64,000 nt of DNA from Lachnospiraceae bacterium. GTDB taxonomy: Bacteria > Bacillota > Clostridia > Lachnospirales > Lachnospiraceae. Of the stretch, positions 8,582-17,442 are shown piece by piece. The notes beneath the pieces were generated by a model, which was not told where the DNA came from, did no database searches, and saw only the letters and a program-made list of their open reading frames with translations. The stretch is taken from the NCBI GenBank assembly GCA_014804655.1, contig JAAUZK010000004.1:68450-132449 (forward strand), given 5' to 3'. Made by a program: the position numbers and the translations under genes. Positions within the stretch are counted from its first letter, which is position 1. Every line of letters begins with the position of its first letter.

Positions 8582-10087
8582 TCAATTATCATATTGATCT
8601 CCGTACAGTTCTATCCATTTCGGACGCTCAATCGCAATTACGCTGCGCTTTCCATAAAAGCTGCCTGTCACTTGATTAGTATAGGCATCTTTATGATCAG
8701 TGACAGGCATATGCATCAACGGTCCCTGTACATCATTGATTCCGGGAACCACTACATCCGTTCCGTCGCCTTCCATAATCCTTGTTTGCAGATCCATCTG
8801 CCGCTTATAATCTGCTGCCTGTCCACTGGTAATATAGGTCAGTGCGACATAAGACGTACAGCTTTTGATATTGCTTCGGTTCCACAGTGTCATCACTGCA
8901 CACAACAAAAGTCCGGCCACGATTAAACATCCAAATGCTCTTAATGCCGTCTGCCCTTCCCACTTCTTTTTCATCCTGCAGACTGCCTTGTCGGCCACTA
9001 ACAGCAATATTCCTGAAGCGGTAAGCAGAAACACCTGATAATTCGTGTTCGGCACTCCACCCGAAACCGGCACTCCGGCATAGATCGCCGGAGCCTGCAT
9101 CGCGCTGTACATGCAGAAAAGCATAAGAACGATCCAGCCCTGATGCCGAATGTGCAGAGCCTCCCTTTGCAGATAAAGCACCACGATAAAGATCAGAAAT
9201 AGAAACAACAGTCCCACCAGCGCTAACGGCCTTTCCTTTCCATAGACACCTATATCTCTGATCGCATAATAAAATGAATATACAACGGTCCTGATACACT
9301 TCATAACAGAGAAACCGAATTCTTCACCCGCACGCACGCTATTGCCCGGCGACATCATGCTCACCGCGAGACCAATAAGTTCTGTCGCTATGGGAATGCA
9401 CAATCGGAAAATCCGCTTGTCCTTCATTAAAAACCACACTGAAACACACGCATAGAAAGCCAAGATTAACGCAAGAAGCGCCGACTGATAATTGGAACCG
9501 CCTAACAGCGTCATAAAAATAAAAATTCCCGCGAATGTGCTCTTCTTATATTCTCTGCAATATTGAAGCAGCCATGCCGCCACCATCTGGCACATGGCAA
9601 AAGGAAGCATATAATGTGCACAGCCGTTAAACCAGTAGATCGAAGATCTGGAGCTAGGAATAAACTCTATACTGATGATCAGAAACCACACCGTAATCAA
9701 AATCAGGCTCCACCGGTGCAATCCCATACACCTGCACAGAATCTGTCGAAACAGGTAAAACGTGCTCCCGATCCACAAAAACAGCATCAAAATCGCCACA
9801 ATCACATATGCCCCGTCATGAAACACTTCGGGTTGGAGAGAAAATACGGCAATACTGAACCATGTTCCCTGCCATCCTCCATAGAAACCTTTGACCGTAC
9901 CGCACATCGCCTTAATCACTTCCGCCACAGAATGAGTGCCAATCCATGCCGCTCTGGTATAGATACCATATCCATAATCATCACCGGTTGCCCGATTCAT
10001 GCCTGTAAGGTACAGAATAGGCAGCAACAGAATACAAAAGAAAAGGATACTGATCCATGTAATGTTTCTTAATTTCTTATCATCCAT
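8582..10087 (-). CDS. DUF6056-like polytopic membrane protein
   Basis: 501 residues from the ATG at 10087, chosen because GGAG lies seven bases upstream; an upstream ATG at 10117 lacks a good site. About twelve membrane segments. Early motifs MNRATGDDYGYG, GGWQGTW and IYWFNGCAHYMLP match the pattern of DUF6056-type glycan membrane proteins (acidic loop, then W-x-G-x, then W-x-N-G), which resemble GT-C glycosyltransferases. A second protein of this type is at 39724. It is the first gene of the 10.1-2.2 kb operon, with a consensus-like promoter at 10264-10292. Donor and acceptor are unknown. Confidence 0.72.
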   Translation of the reverse strand: MDDKKLRNITWISILFFCILLLPILYLTGMNRATGDDYGYGIYTRAAWIGTHSVAEVIKAMCGTVKGFYGGWQGTWFSIAVFSLQPEVFHDGAYVIVAILMLFLWIGSTFYLFRQILCRCMGLHRWSLILITVWFLIISIEFIPSSRSSIYWFNGCAHYMLPFAMCQMVAAWLLQYCREYKKSTFAGIFIFMTLLGGSNYQSALLALILAFYACVSVWFLMKDKRIFRLCIPIATELIGLAVSMMSPGNSVRAGEEFGFSVMKCIRTVVYSFYYAIRDIGVYGKERPLALVGLLFLFLIFIVVLYLQREALHIRHQGWIVLMLFCMYSAMQAPAIYAGVPVSGGVPNTNYQVFLLTASGILLLVADKAVCRMKKKWEGQTALRAFGCLIVAGLLLCAVMTLWNRSNIKSCTSYVALTYITSGQAADYKRQMDLQTRIMEGDGTDVVVPGINDVQGPLMHMPVTDHKDAYTNQVTGSFYGKRSVIAIERPKWIELYGDQYDN

Positions 10088-10179
10088 CGATATTCTCCGT
10101 ATCCGAAAGTTTTTCATTACCGTTCAAAGATTATCCGTGCCGGATATTGACTATGTCTGAACAGAAACCCTTCCAACGC

Positions 10180-10208
10180 TTGCCAAAAGCAATCAGTCCC
10201 ATTATAAT
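10180..10208 (+). promoter_or_regulatory. Sigma-A-type promoter for the VOC gene
   Basis: TTGCCA and TATAAT separated by exactly 17 bases, about 100 bases before the VOC start. It lies next to the divergent promoter at 10264-10292. Confidence 0.7.
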
Positions 10209-10263
10209 AAAATTAATTTCCCGCAGAATATACCATAAGTAAATGTAATTCACACTATGTTTC

Positions 10264-10292
10264 AGTATACACAATCTTAACCTATTTATCAA
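10264..10292 (-). promoter_or_regulatory. Sigma-A-type promoter for the 10.1-2.2 kb operon
   Basis: Minus strand TTGATA, 17 bases, TATACT. It lies about 170 bases before the DUF6056-like start codon and overlaps the leader of the divergent VOC gene, so the two transcripts would overlap. Confidence 0.65.
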
Positions 10293-10306
10293 TAAGGAGC
10301 CGTTTC

Positions 10307-10705
10307 ATGTCAAATTTAAAAATACACCACATCGGATATCTTGTTAAAAAAATAGAAGCTGCCACCCGGACCTTCGAGGCCTTAGGGTATCAGCTTGCAC
10401 AAAACATCGTGTATGATGACATCCGTAAAGTAAATATCTGTTTTATGACAAAGGACGACTACTGCATCGAATTAGTTGCTCCGACTGCTGAGGATTCCGT
10501 TGTCTCCGGGCTGATGAAAAAATATAAAAACTGTCCCTATCACATCTGTTACGAAACAAATAATTTTGATCAGGATTATCAGGAACTGCTGGAAAACGGC
10601 TTCATTTCCATCGATGTGCCTACGCCTGCTCCTGCCCTTCAGGGCCGGGATGTCGTATTCTTAACAAATGCTTTGATCGGAATGATCGAATTATTGCGCT
10701 CCTGA
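10307..10705 (+). CDS. VOC family (glyoxalase fold) protein
   Basis: 132 residues forming one vicinal-oxygen-chelate domain: KIHHIGYLVKKIEAA at the start, ICFMTKDDYCIELVAP in the middle, then YHICYETNNFDQDYQELL and the final VVFLTN..GMIELL strand. It is most like methylmalonyl-CoA epimerase-type VOC proteins, with His8, Glu58, His90 and Glu128 (approximate) as candidate metal ligands. A strong AAGGAG precedes the ATG. It is convergent with the acyl carrier protein gene and probably belongs functionally with the ACP/FkbH pair, acting on an acyl-thioester or a sugar acid. Substrate unknown. Confidence 0.85.
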   Translation: MSNLKIHHIGYLVKKIEAATRTFEALGYQLAQNIVYDDIRKVNICFMTKDDYCIELVAPTAEDSVVSGLMKKYKNCPYHICYETNNFDQDYQELLENGFISIDVPTPAPALQGRDVVFLTNALIGMIELLRS

Positions 10706-10751
10706 TTAACCCGCCTCAGATATAAGCTTCACCGTGTCTGCAACTACCGAT

Positions 10752-10994
10752 TCATCCGATCTGACCAAGAATGATATCTGCCATCTCGCCCACATTCTTC
10801 ATGGACACCACCTGTCCCATGTTAAACTTCATACCAAACTCCTGCTCTACGGCGGCTAATAAATTGATGTGCTCTAAGGAATCCCATTCCTCGATATCAT
10901 CCGCCGTGGTTGTCTCCGTCACCGTGATACCCTCATCGTCAAACACATCCCGAAATACTTCATTTAATTTTGTAAAAACTTCTTCTTTACTCAT
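10752..10994 (-). CDS. Acyl carrier protein
   Basis: 80 residues. The ATG at 10994 is chosen because GGAGAGA lies nine bases upstream; a longer reading from 11054 has no site. The fold is an acidic four-helix ACP with the phosphopantetheine attachment serine in EEWDSLEHINLL (about residue 38). It is a dedicated carrier, not near fatty acid synthase genes. It stands 193 bases downstream of the FkbH-like gene and has its own promoter at 11114-11142. FkbH enzymes load glyceryl groups from 1,3-bisphosphoglycerate onto such carriers, so the likely cargo is a C3 acyl group. Delivery to a glycan by an MBOAT is inference. Confidence 0.9.
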   Translation of the reverse strand: MSKEEVFTKLNEVFRDVFDDEGITVTETTTADDIEEWDSLEHINLLAAVEQEFGMKFNMGQVVSMKNVGEMADIILGQIG

Positions 10995-11113
10995 ATAATT
11001 GTCTCTCCATTCTTTCTTAATCCGTCCGTATAAACGCCCATTTACAGCTTCCATCGCCTGACTTCACACTTCACGAATGTATGTGCATTTATCGGCTGGT
11101 CACAATTACTATC

Positions 11114-11142
11114 ACTATAATAGGTTTTACACAATTTGGCAA
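11114..11142 (-). promoter_or_regulatory. Promoter for the acyl carrier protein gene
   Basis: Minus strand TTGCCA, 17 bases, TATAGT, giving a leader of about 110 bases before the ACP start. It lies in the gap after the FkbH stop, so ACP can be expressed separately. Confidence 0.6.
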
Positions 11143-11186
11143 GTCCGACTCCGACATTATACAGCAAGCGCATTGTATGAATACGC

Positions 11187-13037
11187 TCACCCTTCACATT
11201 CAATTACAGTATTCTTCGGCTCATAATCCGCGGGGATATCAAACCGCCATGTACACACGCCATCCTCTGTCTCATGAATCTTCTCAAATCCCATGAGTCC
11301 GTAGAACTCCTTCACCATAGCATTCTTGGCTGTGGGATAATAATACCCCATGATCGTTCCGATGCCACACGCCTGACACGCCGACACCATGCTGTCCATC
11401 ATGGCATACTCCATATCTCGCTTCAGCACGCGACAGCTCATAAGCCATAGTTCTATATGCAGCACGTCACAGGATGTTCTTTCAGAATCGCTGATCCGTT
11501 CCCCGCGCTGATAGATATCTGCATCCTCCATACTTCCCTTCCTGCCGATCACCACAGAAACGACACCATTGTCACCAAATTTATCTTCCAGTTTACCGTA
11601 TCGTGTAATATAAGCTTCTGCCGCCGCAAATTGCTCCACATCACTCTGGGTATATCTTCTTGTGGTCAGATTGAACTGGTTACTCTTGTTGGTAAGCTGG
11701 GCAATCCTCGCCATATAGATCGGTTCGAAGGCTCTGATCGTTCCTTTCATCTCTAACGACAACAGATATTCCTTGTAATCCCCGAAACTTTCCTGCTGAT
11801 GTTTCCTTTCAATATTCGCCTTATACATCTCGTTTCGCTTCCTGTCATCCTCCGACAGGTTTGTTACCTCAAAAAATCCGGAATGATCCAGTACACGAAT
11901 ATATTGCTCCGGTGTGCCGATATCCGGAACTGACACTCCTGTCACCTGTATTCCCACAATCTCCCGCTCCGCCGGATTGTCATCTGCAAACACGAGACTG
12001 TCAGTCAGAATATTCAGTTCTCCGGCAACCTCTGCGATGTTCTTGCTCTTGGGCTCCCAGTTTGCCTTAATCAGGATGAAATCATCCGGTTTTAAGATAC
12101 TGTCCGGATGGTTCAAACCGGCAATGGCATTATCGTAGTCATTTTTGGAATTAACATTGAGCATCACACCGATATCTTTCTGGGCCTTAACATAGCTTTG
12201 AAATTCCGAGTAAACCTGCCCCATCGAGGTCTCCTGTCCGATCTCTAAGTTCTCCACGCCATCGTCTCCCACAACGCCGCCCCAGAGCGTATTGTCCAAA
12301 TCCAGCACCAGAGACTTCTTATTCTTTCCGAAAATCGCTTTCATAATATTCGCCAGATTGTGGGCAAATTCCGGAATCGCCTGCATGCACATAGCGTACT
12401 TGTACATATGCCAGTAGAAGGGATCCGACCACTTGTCCAGACCGTACGAAGCCGCCGCATAATTGATATCATGGATGTAGAAGCTCTCATGTTCTCTGGC
12501 ATACTGATAAAATCTCTCATTTAATCTGTTCAGGAAGCTGATCCGCCCCTGTAGATACACTGCCTCCTGATTTCCTAATATCCGGTAAAAGGGATACTCA
12601 AAATTATTCTGGATCACGGGACAATGATACTGTTTCGCAATCTTGTCCCACATAACGCTGAAATGTTCGTACTGTTCTTCCAGCAGCGCATCGATCTGCT
12701 CCGGTGTATCCTGCACTGCGGGATATGCCGTAATGTTACGGTTAGATGTATGAATATAGATTAAGTCCGGTGCAAAAGCCATAAGCTCTGGGTTATCAAA
12801 CATCACATCCTGCCAATACTGTGCATATTCCGATTCGTAGAACACTGCCTCTATGCCCTGATTCAACAGGAAAAGGTCCAGCGTCCTGATAATATCATGG
12901 GTCGTGCTGCCACCTAACACTGCGATCTTCTTTTGCAGCAAAGCAGTCTGCCCGTTCTGTTCCGATAACTCGCGCTTGATCTTCTTCGATTTTTTCAGAA
13001 TATATTCACTGTCAAAAGGATACTCTAATTCTTTCAT
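11187..13037 (-). CDS. FkbH-like HAD-IIIC phosphatase/acyltransferase
   Basis: 616 residues from the ATG at 13037 (GGAGGC upstream; the promoter at 13084-13112 rules out an earlier start). Residues 1-240 form an SGNH/Rossmann-like domain (VLGGSTTHDI). A HAD domain follows with LVLDLDNTLWGGVVGDDG (catalytic Asp pair, about 252) and FADDNPAERE. The C-terminus is GNAT-like with LTNKSNQFNLTTRRYT and the conserved WLMSCRVLKRDME, whose Cys is likely to carry the acyl group. FkbH proteins dephosphorylate 1,3-bisphosphoglycerate and pass the glyceryl group to an ACP. The ACP next door fits this. No polyketide genes are present; the surrounding genes point to glycan acylation. Confidence 0.88.
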   Translation of the reverse strand: MKELEYPFDSEYILKKSKKIKRELSEQNGQTALLQKKIAVLGGSTTHDIIRTLDLFLLNQGIEAVFYESEYAQYWQDVMFDNPELMAFAPDLIYIHTSNRNITAYPAVQDTPEQIDALLEEQYEHFSVMWDKIAKQYHCPVIQNNFEYPFYRILGNQEAVYLQGRISFLNRLNERFYQYAREHESFYIHDINYAAASYGLDKWSDPFYWHMYKYAMCMQAIPEFAHNLANIMKAIFGKNKKSLVLDLDNTLWGGVVGDDGVENLEIGQETSMGQVYSEFQSYVKAQKDIGVMLNVNSKNDYDNAIAGLNHPDSILKPDDFILIKANWEPKSKNIAEVAGELNILTDSLVFADDNPAEREIVGIQVTGVSVPDIGTPEQYIRVLDHSGFFEVTNLSEDDRKRNEMYKANIERKHQQESFGDYKEYLLSLEMKGTIRAFEPIYMARIAQLTNKSNQFNLTTRRYTQSDVEQFAAAEAYITRYGKLEDKFGDNGVVSVVIGRKGSMEDADIYQRGERISDSERTSCDVLHIELWLMSCRVLKRDMEYAMMDSMVSACQACGIGTIMGYYYPTAKNAMVKEFYGLMGFEKIHETEDGVCTWRFDIPADYEPKNTVIECEG

Positions 13038-13083
13038 GTAACGCCTCCGCTTCTCTTTAGCCGTACTTGTCCGCTGTTTATCC

Positions 13084-13112
13084 ATCATAACATAATAGCC
13101 CACTTACGGCAA
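13084..13112 (-). promoter_or_regulatory. Promoter for the FkbH-like gene
   Basis: Minus strand TTGCCG, 17 bases, TATGAT. The start point would be near 13077, about 40 bases before the chosen ATG. Confidence 0.65.
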
Positions 13113-13113
13113 C

Positions 13114-13141
13114 AAAGGCTTATCGATATCGATAAGCCTTT
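13114..13141 (-). terminator. Terminator hairpin after the SGNH gene
   Basis: A perfect 28-base palindrome (AAAGGCTTATCGAT and its complement) followed on the minus strand by TTTGTTG. It lies about 40 bases past the SGNH stop and directly before the FkbH promoter. It is symmetric and could also act on the plus strand, where TTTTGTTT follows. Confidence 0.6.
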
Positions 13142-13179
13142 TGTTTCACATAATAATACTGTTATAACCGGATCATACG

Positions 13180-14325
13180 TCACTCCTCCGGATAGAAGTC
13201 CGCCTTAATCAGACGACTGGCATATTCCGCATAAGCAACACGTCCTTCCGCCGTCAGGTGCACGCCGTCTTTCAGATACTTATCCGCGGTATATGCGTCA
13301 ATACCGCTCTCCTCCATGGCATTGTAGAAGAATACATGATCCTCCTTACGCTGTTCCGCCACATACCCTGCCGTTCTGGAGAACTCCACCAAAGTACCGT
13401 ACCCGTAATTCAGACTGTACGCGTCACCGATAAACGTCTCTCCGTTATAGAACTGACAGTAATGCGGTGCAATGATTAAAATGCCCGCATCCGGAAATGC
13501 CGCACGAAGCTGATCGACTGCCGCTGACAGCGCCCCCGAGTAAGTGTGCAGACCATCTACCGCCAGTTCTCCGCCGCCTTCCAGATACTTACTCTGGTAG
13601 ATCTGTCCTGTCAGGAAATCATTTACTCCATACTCAATGACAAAATAGTCTGTTTTGCTGAAGTCACACTCTTCCAGAATCTCCCCGGCCCGGTAACCGT
13701 CAAAGATACTCCCGTCGATATTGCCGAGGATCGCATTCACCACGCCCATAAGGCTTCTGGAATCCCATGTCGGGAAATCAGCATCCTCACCCGGCAGCAG
13801 CGCCGCAGTTGTACCGCCCATCGCCATATTGTATACCTTAGCATTGCAGGCCCCGGAAATTAAGGCCGCCACGCCTCCGCTCTCGCGGTCGCTGTCTATG
13901 ATACTGTCGCCTAAGAAAACGATCTGCATGTCATACTGGTGCTCATCCTCTGTCGGTACGGTTGCAGTCTGTAGCAAATTATCGGATGCCGAAGTCTGGT
14001 CCTGTATATTTGCATCTGCATTGGTATTCGTCAACGTCTTCTCCGTTTTTTCCGCTTCTGCAATACCGCTCTGCTCCCCGCCTGCCTCCTCTGCAGACTC
14101 GGTTCCCACGCTCGGAGCACCTTTCAACTGGTTCCACTCCGCTTTCAATTCCTGCACAGTCTGGTTATTTTCTTCTTCAAGCGCCAGCCTCTCCCTCTCC
14201 ATTCTGATCTGAGCCTGTCCGTAGATGATCTCGATGATTGCCAGAATACAGAAGCCGATCAGAACGGTCAGCAGCAAAACACTGCCATTTTGTTTTCCTT
14301 TTCTCATTTTATTCCTATCGTCCAT
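13180..14325 (-). CDS. Membrane-anchored SGNH/GDSL hydrolase
   Basis: 381 residues from the ATG at 14325 (AGGG upstream). A short basic N-terminus and one membrane helix (SVLLLTVLIGFCILAIIEII) are followed by a coiled-coil-like segment (ERLALEEENNQTVQELKAEW) and a Ser/Thr/Glu linker, which place the catalytic domain outside the cell. The domain holds IVFLGDSIIDSDR (Ser), NMAMGGTTA (Gly block), IEYGVNDFLTG (Asn) and KDGVHLTAEG (Asp, His). Probable carbohydrate O-acyl esterase or acyltransferase partner. It lies immediately upstream of the FkbH/ACP genes on the same strand but is separated from them by a terminator. Confidence 0.87.
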   Translation of the reverse strand: MDDRNKMRKGKQNGSVLLLTVLIGFCILAIIEIIYGQAQIRMERERLALEEENNQTVQELKAEWNQLKGAPSVGTESAEEAGGEQSGIAEAEKTEKTLTNTNADANIQDQTSASDNLLQTATVPTEDEHQYDMQIVFLGDSIIDSDRESGGVAALISGACNAKVYNMAMGGTTAALLPGEDADFPTWDSRSLMGVVNAILGNIDGSIFDGYRAGEILEECDFSKTDYFVIEYGVNDFLTGQIYQSKYLEGGGELAVDGLHTYSGALSAAVDQLRAAFPDAGILIIAPHYCQFYNGETFIGDAYSLNYGYGTLVEFSRTAGYVAEQRKEDHVFFYNAMEESGIDAYTADKYLKDGVHLTAEGRVAYAEYASRLIKADFYPEE

Positions 14326-14510
14326 TTCAACCCTGCCTTTCCCCTTACGCTCCGGCGATATGTAATAAACACTACTGCCATAAGTCCGTGTGTCATGGAA
14401 TACGATTTTCCACACAACAAGAATAACACTTTTCAACCTTCTTGGGTACAATTCTCCTTATTTATTAATGAAACTTTTCATAATTCTTAAGAATTGTATT
14501 TCAATTCTGT

Positions 14511-14540
14511 TTGTAACCAGCCCCTATTATAGTATATAAT
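14511..14540 (+). promoter_or_regulatory. Promoter for the 608-aa membrane protein gene
   Basis: TTGTAA, 18 bases, TATAAT in an AT-rich stretch, about 50 bases before the start codon at 14593. Confidence 0.55.
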
Positions 14541-14592
14541 AAAAAATTAGAAATATGCATTTTATGAATATTACGAAAGAAGGACCCCGCCT

Positions 14593-16419
14593 ATGTCGCT
14601 CATTATACAAGGCTCAGAGCCTGCCGCATCCGATCTGCGCACGCCTACGAGATTCACACGTACCTCTTTGACGACGTCCCTGTGGCCACGGCGTTTCTTT
14701 TTTCTTGTGTTCCTGATCCTGTTTTACATCGTTGAATTGTTATGGATCGAACCGGTAGACGGCATCAATGACGACTGGGGAATGTATAGCACCCTCTCCG
14801 GCGCCTATCTTGGCTATCCCGAAGCGCATGTACTCTTTTTCCTATATCCGTTGTCATGGCTACTGTCCAGACTGTATATGCTGTGCAGCTTCGTCCCATG
14901 GTATGGGATCTTCCTGCATGGTGTCCAGATTGCCTGCCTATATGTAATCTATCAGCACGCCCTGCGTATATGGGAACGACACGGCTGTCCCAATTCCTTC
15001 ATAAAGCCTGCCCTCACAGTCCTTTGTATCCTTTTTCTGATTGTTGACCTGAATGTGCTCTCCGAAGCTCAGTATACGACGGTGGCCGGCCTGGCAGCCG
15101 CGACGGCGCTCTTTTGTTTTATCACTACACGCACCGCTGTTTCTACCGGCTCTTTCCTGATCAGTAATATACCCACATTTGCTTTTGCATGGATCTCCTA
15201 CAGCATGCGTCAGAACGTCTTCTATCTAATGCTACCCATGGCAGGCATGCTCTGGCTGGCCAAATGGATTAATGCATACCGAAACGGCTGCGACAGAATC
15301 GCACTCAAGCTGCTTGGGTTTGCGTCTATCCTCGTATTGGGCATGGGACTTCTATATGGTCTTAACGCGGCTGCATATTCCGAACCGCAGTGGGCAGATT
15401 TTCGCCAAATTAACCATTTTCGGGAACGTGTCGGAGATTTCTATACATGGCCGGAATACGAAGAGTGTGCACAGGATCTGCAGGAACTGAGTATCACCGA
15501 AGAAGAATACAGCTACCGTTGCAATGGCGCTCCCTATACCGGTTACGGCATGTCTGTGAACGACTGGAAGGCAATGAATGATATCGCACGGAAATGTTAT
15601 CTGGCCCGCACAGATCTTAAAGGGCGCTTGAAAAATGTCGTGACCGGCATGATCACCGCCTTCTTCTATGAGAACGGTATGCAGCCTGCCAATCTGCTTG
15701 CATTCCTGCTCATAGCCGCCACCTTGTTTCTGACTCTGCTGCGGCGCAATTACAGTGCACTGTTCGTCTATCTTGTCTATCTTGTGGGCCGCACAGTCAG
15801 CTGGGGTTACGTCCTGTACGAGGGACGCTTTCCGAAACGGATCGTCCAGCCTTTAATTACCGTGGACTATATGATCCTTTTCGGCATTCTGCTTTCTTTT
15901 AACCTTCTGAAGCTGGAAAGTTCCAAGCGTTATGCCATTGTTCTGCCTGTCGTATTCCTTTTTTGCGTAGCCTCTCTTATCATGACTAAGAATAATATTG
16001 ACGCTGACTATCATGTGCATAAGGAAACATGGGATGAGTTGAAAGCTTACTGTCACGCTCATCCGGACAATCTCTACATATGGACTTATGATTCCGGTAC
16101 TTTGGAGAATTACTGCGAATCGCCTTTTGACCTGACATTAGACACTTACAATAACTTCATCTATACAAACTGGGGGGTCGTTTTAAACCCCAACACCAAA
16201 ACCAAACTGATACAACATGGCGTCGGGAACTTCGGACAGGATGTGATCGACAGCGACCATACCTATTTCATCCTGCGGGATGCGCCTTACAATGACGAGC
16301 ACCCTGTAATCATGTATTTCCGCCATACCTATAATGCATCCAGTGAAGAAGCCGATACATTCACTGCCGGTGACACCACTTACATAGTGTATCAGCTTCG
16401 ATCAATGGGGTCGCGCTGA
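14593..16419 (+). CDS. GT-C-like polytopic membrane protein
   Basis: 608 residues; AAGGA precedes the ATG. About ten to twelve membrane segments lie between residues 35 and 465, then a soluble C-terminus. The first outer loop carries DGINDDWGMYSTLSG, an acidic N-D-D-W motif like the D-D of GT-C transferases and DUF6056-type proteins. Putative polyprenyl-phosphate-sugar-dependent glycosyltransferase; no family assigned with certainty. Its last 28 bases overlap the 3' end of the convergent GT2 gene, which would supply the polyprenyl-phosphate sugar if the two act together (inference). Confidence 0.72.
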   Translation: MSLIIQGSEPAASDLRTPTRFTRTSLTTSLWPRRFFFLVFLILFYIVELLWIEPVDGINDDWGMYSTLSGAYLGYPEAHVLFFLYPLSWLLSRLYMLCSFVPWYGIFLHGVQIACLYVIYQHALRIWERHGCPNSFIKPALTVLCILFLIVDLNVLSEAQYTTVAGLAAATALFCFITTRTAVSTGSFLISNIPTFAFAWISYSMRQNVFYLMLPMAGMLWLAKWINAYRNGCDRIALKLLGFASILVLGMGLLYGLNAAAYSEPQWADFRQINHFRERVGDFYTWPEYEECAQDLQELSITEEEYSYRCNGAPYTGYGMSVNDWKAMNDIARKCYLARTDLKGRLKNVVTGMITAFFYENGMQPANLLAFLLIAATLFLTLLRRNYSALFVYLVYLVGRTVSWGYVLYEGRFPKRIVQPLITVDYMILFGILLSFNLLKLESSKRYAIVLPVVFLFCVASLIMTKNNIDADYHVHKETWDELKAYCHAHPDNLYIWTYDSGTLENYCESPFDLTLDTYNNFIYTNWGVVLNPNTKTKLIQHGVGNFGQDVIDSDHTYFILRDAPYNDEHPVIMYFRHTYNASSEEADTFTAGDTTYIVYQLRSMGSR

Positions 16420-17333
16420 CGTGTCACCAGCGTCAGACGAAACTCAAAATCACGTCTGTTCTTAAGTGCCATGTTGGACAGTATGAGTCCCGCAAATAAC
16501 GACTGAACCGCCGCCAGCCCGATAAATCCACAGACAAACAGCGTAGGAAACCGGAGCACCAGTCCGGTCTCAACATAAGCGACCAGAATCGGAATAAACA
16601 GAACTACCGCAATCACTGCAAGAATGGCGGAACACAGACCGAAGAACTCCATGGGTTTATAATCCCGGTACAGCTTCATAATCGTATGCAACACCTTGAA
16701 ACCGTCCGAAAACGTGTTGAGTTTCGACTCGCTTCCCTCCGGCCTGTCGCGGTAATCTACGATCACATTCTCGATCTGCATATTGTTGTATACGGCATGG
16801 ATCGTCATTTCCGTTTCAATTTCAAAACCCGTGGACAGTACGGGAAAAGTCTTGACGAATCCATAACTGAACGCACGATATCCGGTCATGATATCCTTAA
16901 TCTCACAGTGAAACAGCTGATTGATGCTGTTACGCACGATGGTGTTGCCGAAATTATGAAAAGGTCTCTTATTCTCCGTAAAGTAAGTAGAGGAAAGCCT
17001 GTCTCCCACCACCATATCTGCATTATTGCTAAGTACCTTATCCGCCATCTCTGCAGCATACTCCATAGGATAGGTATCATCGCCGTCCACCATGATATAG
17101 CACTCCGCCTCAATCTCGCGGAACATACGGCGGATCACATTACCCTTACCCTGCATGTGCTCATATCTGACTACCGCACCGGCTTCTTTGGCAAGTGCTA
17201 CAGTACGGTCTGTGGAATTATTATCATAAACGTAAACTACCGCCTCCGGAAGCGCCTGCTTCGCGTCCCTGACCACCTTGGCAATCGTCTTCTCCTCATT
17301 ATAACACGGAATCAAAACTGCTATTTTATCCAT
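16392..17333 (-). CDS. Polyprenyl-phosphate glycosyltransferase (GT2, DPM1-like)
   Basis: 313 residues from the ATG at 17333; an in-frame TTG at 17345 abuts AGGAAAGG and is less likely. The GT-A domain has VLIPCYNEEKTI, YDNNSTDRT and MVDGDDTYP (metal-binding Asp residues, about 93), then GYRAFS and the acceptor-side STGFEIETEMTIHA. Two C-terminal membrane helices follow (about 230-300), as in GtrB-type enzymes that build undecaprenyl-phosphate sugars at the inner membrane face. Donor not determinable. The 3' end overlaps the convergent membrane protein gene by 28 bases. Confidence 0.88.
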   Translation of the reverse strand: MDKIAVLIPCYNEEKTIAKVVRDAKQALPEAVVYVYDNNSTDRTVALAKEAGAVVRYEHMQGKGNVIRRMFREIEAECYIMVDGDDTYPMEYAAEMADKVLSNNADMVVGDRLSSTYFTENKRPFHNFGNTIVRNSINQLFHCEIKDIMTGYRAFSYGFVKTFPVLSTGFEIETEMTIHAVYNNMQIENVIVDYRDRPEGSESKLNTFSDGFKVLHTIMKLYRDYKPMEFFGLCSAILAVIAVVLFIPILVAYVETGLVLRFPTLFVCGFIGLAAVQSLFAGLILSNMALKNRRDFEFRLTLVTRQRDPIDRS

Positions 17334-17442
17334 TATCTTGCGCAACCTTTCCTTTTTATCCGGATCTCTATGCAGCCTTACGGCGTATGCACCATTCTAC
17401 CATATTATTTCACGCTTTACTATCCGTTTTATTCCCTTTTCT

